This document shows positions 61,323-64,000 of a stretch of 64,000 nt of DNA, piece after piece. Position 1 is the stretch's first letter; each line of letters begins with the position of its first letter. The translations under genes and the position numbers were made by a program. Source of the stretch: Bradyrhizobium lablabi (GTDB taxonomy: Bacteria; Pseudomonadota; Alphaproteobacteria; Rhizobiales; Xanthobacteraceae); the NCBI RefSeq assembly GCF_018129385.1, contig NZ_JAFCLN010000008.1, positions 186,001-250,000 of the forward strand, written 5' to 3'. Below the pieces are notes generated by a model. That model had not been told where the DNA came from. It searched no databases and worked only from the letters and a program-made list of their open reading frames with translations.

Positions 61323-63723
61323 GCAACGTGCCGCCGGTCTTCTTCGTCACCTCGGCGACGATCTTCGCCGCCACCGCATCGATTTCCTGATCGGTCATCG
61401 TCTTCTCGCGCGGCTGGATCGTCACCGCGATCGCCAGCGATTTCTTGCCGGGATCGATGCCCTTGCCCTCATAGAGGTCGAACACCGTGACGTCGGTGAT
61501 CAGCTTCTTGTCGACGCCCTGCGCGGCACGCACGAGATCGCCGGCCTTGACGGTGCGGTCGACGATGAAGGCGAAATCGCGCGACACCGGCTGGAAGGCG
61601 GAGAGTTCGAGCACCGGCTTGGCGCGCGTCGGCTTCTTCTTGGCTTCCGGAATCCGGTCAAGGATCACCTCGAACGCGATCAATGGGCCGTCGGCGCCAA
61701 GCGCTTCCAGCGCGCGCGGGTGCAGTTCGCCGAAATAGCCGAGCACGTTTTGCGGACCGATCTGGATGGTGCCGGAGCGGCCGGGATGCAGCCATTTGGG
61801 GCCGCCGGGCACGATCTGTAGCGCCTGCATCGGTGCGCCGGCCGCTGCCAGCACGGCAAACGCGTCGGCCTTGGCGTCGAGCGCGTCGGCCGCTGCCGAG
61901 CCGGACCAGTGCCGTCCCATTCCCTTCGTCGAGGCGAAGCCGTGGCGCACGCCGGAGGCGGCGATCCACTGATCTTCCGGCTTGTCGCCGCGAAACACCT
62001 GGCCGACCTCGAACAGCGCAACATCCGAAAAGCTGTGGTTGATATTGGCCTGCGCGGCCGCGATCAGGCCGGGCAGCAGGCTCGGCCGCATGTCGGAGAG
62101 ATCGGAGGCTATCGGATTGGCGAGCGCGAGCTCGGCCTGACCGCCGCCGAACAGTTCGGCCGCCGGTTTTGAAATGAAGGACCACGTCACCGCTTCGACC
62201 ATGCCACGTGCGGCCAGCGCGCGCTTGGCGCGGCCGGTGCGGAGCTGGATCGCCGTGAGCACGGATTTGCGCGGCTCGTCGCCGCGTTCAAACGGCGTCA
62301 TCGGCACCTTGTCGACGCCGACGATGCGCACGATCTCCTCGACAATATCGGCCTTGCCCGAGACGTCCGTGCGCCAGGAAGGCACCGCGATCTTCACGAC
62401 CGGGCCGCTGCCGGCCATCATGAAGCCGAGACGGCTGAGGATGTGCCGGGTCTCGACTAGCGGCACGTCGATGCCGGCCAGCCGCTTCACCTCGGACAGC
62501 GGAAAATCGATGATACGATCGGCGCCGAAGGGGTTACCGACCACGATATTCTCGGATGGTGTGCCGCCGCACATCTCCATCACCAGTTTCGTCGCAAGCT
62601 CCAGCCCCGGCACCATGAAGGCCGGATCGACGCCGCGCTCGAAGCGGTAGCGCGCGTCCGAATTGATGCCGAGCTTGCGGCCGGTCTGTGCGATGTTGAT
62701 CTCGTTCCATAGCGCCGATTCGATCAGCACGTCGGTGGTGTTCTCGTCGCAGCCGGAAGTCTCACCGCCCATGATGCCGGCCAGCGATTCGACGCCGTGC
62801 TCGTCGGCGATCACGCAGATCGAGGGATCAAGGTTGTAGGTGCGCCCGTCGAGCGCCAGCAGGCTCTCACCGTCACGCGCGCGGCGCACGGTGAGATTGC
62901 CCCTCACCTTCTTCGCATCGAACACATGCAGCGGCCGGGCGCGGTCATAGGTCATGAAGTTGGTGATATCGACCAGCGCGTTGATCGGCCGCAGCCCGAT
63001 CGAGGTCAGTCGCTTTTGCAGCCATTCGGGCGACGGACCGTTTTTCACCCCGCGCACCAGCCGCAGCGCAAAGCCCGGACACAGTTTCTCGTCTTCGACC
63101 GTCACCTGCACCGGGCAGGGGAACTCGCCCTTGATCGGCTTGATCGCGGGATCGATAAACTTGCCCATATCAGCGGCGAACAGATCGCGCGCGATGCCGT
63201 GCACGCCGGTGCAGTCCTGCCGGTTCGGCGTCAAATTGATCTCGATCACGGGATCGCCGAGCCCGGCCCATTCGGCATAGCCCTTGCCGACCGGCGCATC
63301 GGCGGGCAGCTCCATGATGCCGTCGTGATCATCGGAGATCTGCAATTCGGCGGCCGAGCACAGCATGCCGCGGCTTTCGACACCGCGGATGGTGCCAATG
63401 CCGAGGGTGATGTTCTTGCCGGGAATGTAAGTGCCGGGCGGCGAGAACACGCTGATCAGCCCGGCGCGCGCATTCGGCGCGCCGCACACGACTTGTATCG
63501 GCGCGCCGCCGTCGCCGGTATCGACCATGCAAACCCGCAGCCGATCGGCATTCGGATGCTGCTCGGCCGAGATGACGCGCGCGATCGAAAACGGCGCCAG
63601 CGCCTTGGCCTTGTCCTCGATGCTCTCGACCTCGAGCCCGATCATGGTGAGCTTGTCGGCGAGCTTTTCCAGCGGCTCGTCGGTGTCGAGATGTTCCTTT
63701 AGCCAGGAGAGCGTGAACTTCAT
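61315..63723 (-). CDS. pheT: Phenylalanine-tRNA ligase beta subunit
   Basis: Large subunit of PheRS. The 802-aa protein begins KFTLSWLKEHLDTDEPLEKLADKL and has the tRNA-binding EMAP-like domain (residues about 40-150). B3/B4 editing regions, the B5 domain (DRIIDFPLSEVKRLAGIDV) and the C-terminal anticodon-binding FDX-ACB (PVSRDFAFIVDRTVKAGDLV) follow. The C-terminal codons lie inside a family B repeat. pheS is expected upstream outside the window, with an ASCH-domain gene between them. Confidence 0.97.
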   Translation of the reverse strand: MKFTLSWLKEHLDTDEPLEKLADKLTMIGLEVESIEDKAKALAPFSIARVISAEQHPNADRLRVCMVDTGDGGAPIQVVCGAPNARAGLISVFSPPGTYIPGKNITLGIGTIRGVESRGMLCSAAELQISDDHDGIMELPADAPVGKGYAEWAGLGDPVIEINLTPNRQDCTGVHGIARDLFAADMGKFIDPAIKPIKGEFPCPVQVTVEDEKLCPGFALRLVRGVKNGPSPEWLQKRLTSIGLRPINALVDITNFMTYDRARPLHVFDAKKVRGNLTVRRARDGESLLALDGRTYNLDPSICVIADEHGVESLAGIMGGETSGCDENTTDVLIESALWNEINIAQTGRKLGINSDARYRFERGVDPAFMVPGLELATKLVMEMCGGTPSENIVVGNPFGADRIIDFPLSEVKRLAGIDVPLVETRHILSRLGFMMAGSGPVVKIAVPSWRTDVSGKADIVEEIVRIVGVDKVPMTPFERGDEPRKSVLTAIQLRTGRAKRALAARGMVEAVTWSFISKPAAELFGGGQAELALANPIASDLSDMRPSLLPGLIAAAQANINHSFSDVALFEVGQVFRGDKPEDQWIAASGVRHGFASTKGMGRHWSGSAAADALDAKADAFAVLAAAGAPMQALQIVPGGPKWLHPGRSGTIQIGPQNVLGYFGELHPRALEALGADGPLIAFEVILDRIPEAKKKPTRAKPVLELSAFQPVSRDFAFIVDRTVKAGDLVRAAQGVDKKLITDVTVFDLYEGKGIDPGKKSLAIAVTIQPREKTMTDQEIDAVAAKIVAEVTKKTGGTLRA

Positions 63724-63733
63724 GACGTTATTC

Positions 63734-64000
63734 CTAGAAAATCTCGACCAGGCGGAAGCGTTCGCACATCAGCATCATGTCGTCGCGAAACTTGCCTTGC
63801 CGGCCGAAATAATTGCGGTGCGCGTTGCGCCAGTAGTCGAGGCTGCGGTCGCCTTCGCCTTCTTCATAAGCGAAGGTCTCATCGACCTCACCGAAACGGC
63901 GATAGGTCACCTCAGTCGTTTCGATCACGCAGCGCGGTTCGCCTTGCCCATCGAGTACGATCCAGTGCTCGCCGGGTGTCGACGTATTCGGCTCGTCCTC
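63734..64000 (-). CDS. ASCH-domain protein, C-terminal part
   Basis: The frame is open to the right edge and ends with the stop at 63734-63736; 88 residues are visible. Motifs PGEHWIVLDGQGEPRCVIETTEVTYRRFGEVDE and AYEEGEGDRSLDYWRNAHRNYF match the ASCH domain (activating-signal-cointegrator homology). This fold is thought to bind RNA or modified nucleosides. It lies 10 bp upstream of pheT in the same direction. The N-terminus and start codon are beyond the window. Confidence 0.82.
   Translation of the reverse strand, partial: EDEPNTSTPGEHWIVLDGQGEPRCVIETTEVTYRRFGEVDETFAYEEGEGDRSLDYWRNAHRNYFGRQGKFRDDMMLMCERFRLVEIF

Overview
The window is about 64 kb of high-GC alphaproteobacterial chromosome, most like Bradyrhizobium or a close relative (Nitrobacteraceae). 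The evidence is gene order (rsmG-mnmG-mnmE-rho; hslV/hslU; hisB-H-A-F-E; hrcA-grpE; dnaK-dnaJ-pmtA), codon bias, and several families of dispersed palindromic intergenic repeats typical of this group. Almost every gene is a core housekeeping gene. No tRNA, rRNA, CRISPR array, prophage or insertion sequence was recognised.

Origin-proximal part (1-10 kb): rsmG (cut by the left edge), mnmG, mnmE, rho and hemJ all point left. Four parS-like ParB sites lie in and between rsmG, mnmG and mnmE. A 473-bp intergenic gap (5842-6314) follows, and then a PPDK/PEPS regulator gene, maf, coaE and dnaQ all point right. That divergent layout matches the genes beside Caulobacter oriC. The gap also holds an AT-rich block, seven GANTC (CcrM) sites and a tandem array of DnaA-box-like 9-mers. 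It is the best candidate for the chromosomal replication origin. secB, a Tim44-domain gene, mltA and an smr gene follow.

Proteostasis, histidine and regulation (12-28 kb): a polytopic membrane protein is followed by an hslV-GNAT-GNAT-DUF2585-hslU cluster on the minus strand. A histidine operon (hisB, a DUF2628 gene, hisHAFE) and coaA lie on the plus strand. A hybrid histidine kinase and comM follow on the minus strand. Between comM and a small accessory module (a 65-aa protein plus a DUF3800 protein, less GC-rich) lies a candidate sRNA of about 108 nt with a complete promoter and terminator.

Metabolic and repair genes (28-40 kb): Tat-exported metallo-beta-lactamase-fold protein, gshB, yraN, rsmI, a penicillin-binding-protein-activator-like lipoprotein, hemW, rdgB, rph, hrcA and grpE. 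A three-gene block (glyoxalase-fold protein, exported nicotinamidase, exported hypothetical) separates grpE from dnaK.

Right part (40-64 kb): dnaK behind an RpoH-like promoter, dnaJ, pmtA, an FMN reductase, pyrF, dapB, gpmI, an Ada-like protein, nth and cysZ. nikR and a divergent TonB-dependent receptor share a consensus NikR operator, so this is a nickel-uptake locus. Then come small membrane/unknown proteins, a YiiX-like cysteine hydrolase, a Tat-exported amine oxidase coupled to a Dph6-like ATPase, a TSUP transporter, pheT, and an ASCH-domain gene cut by the right edge.
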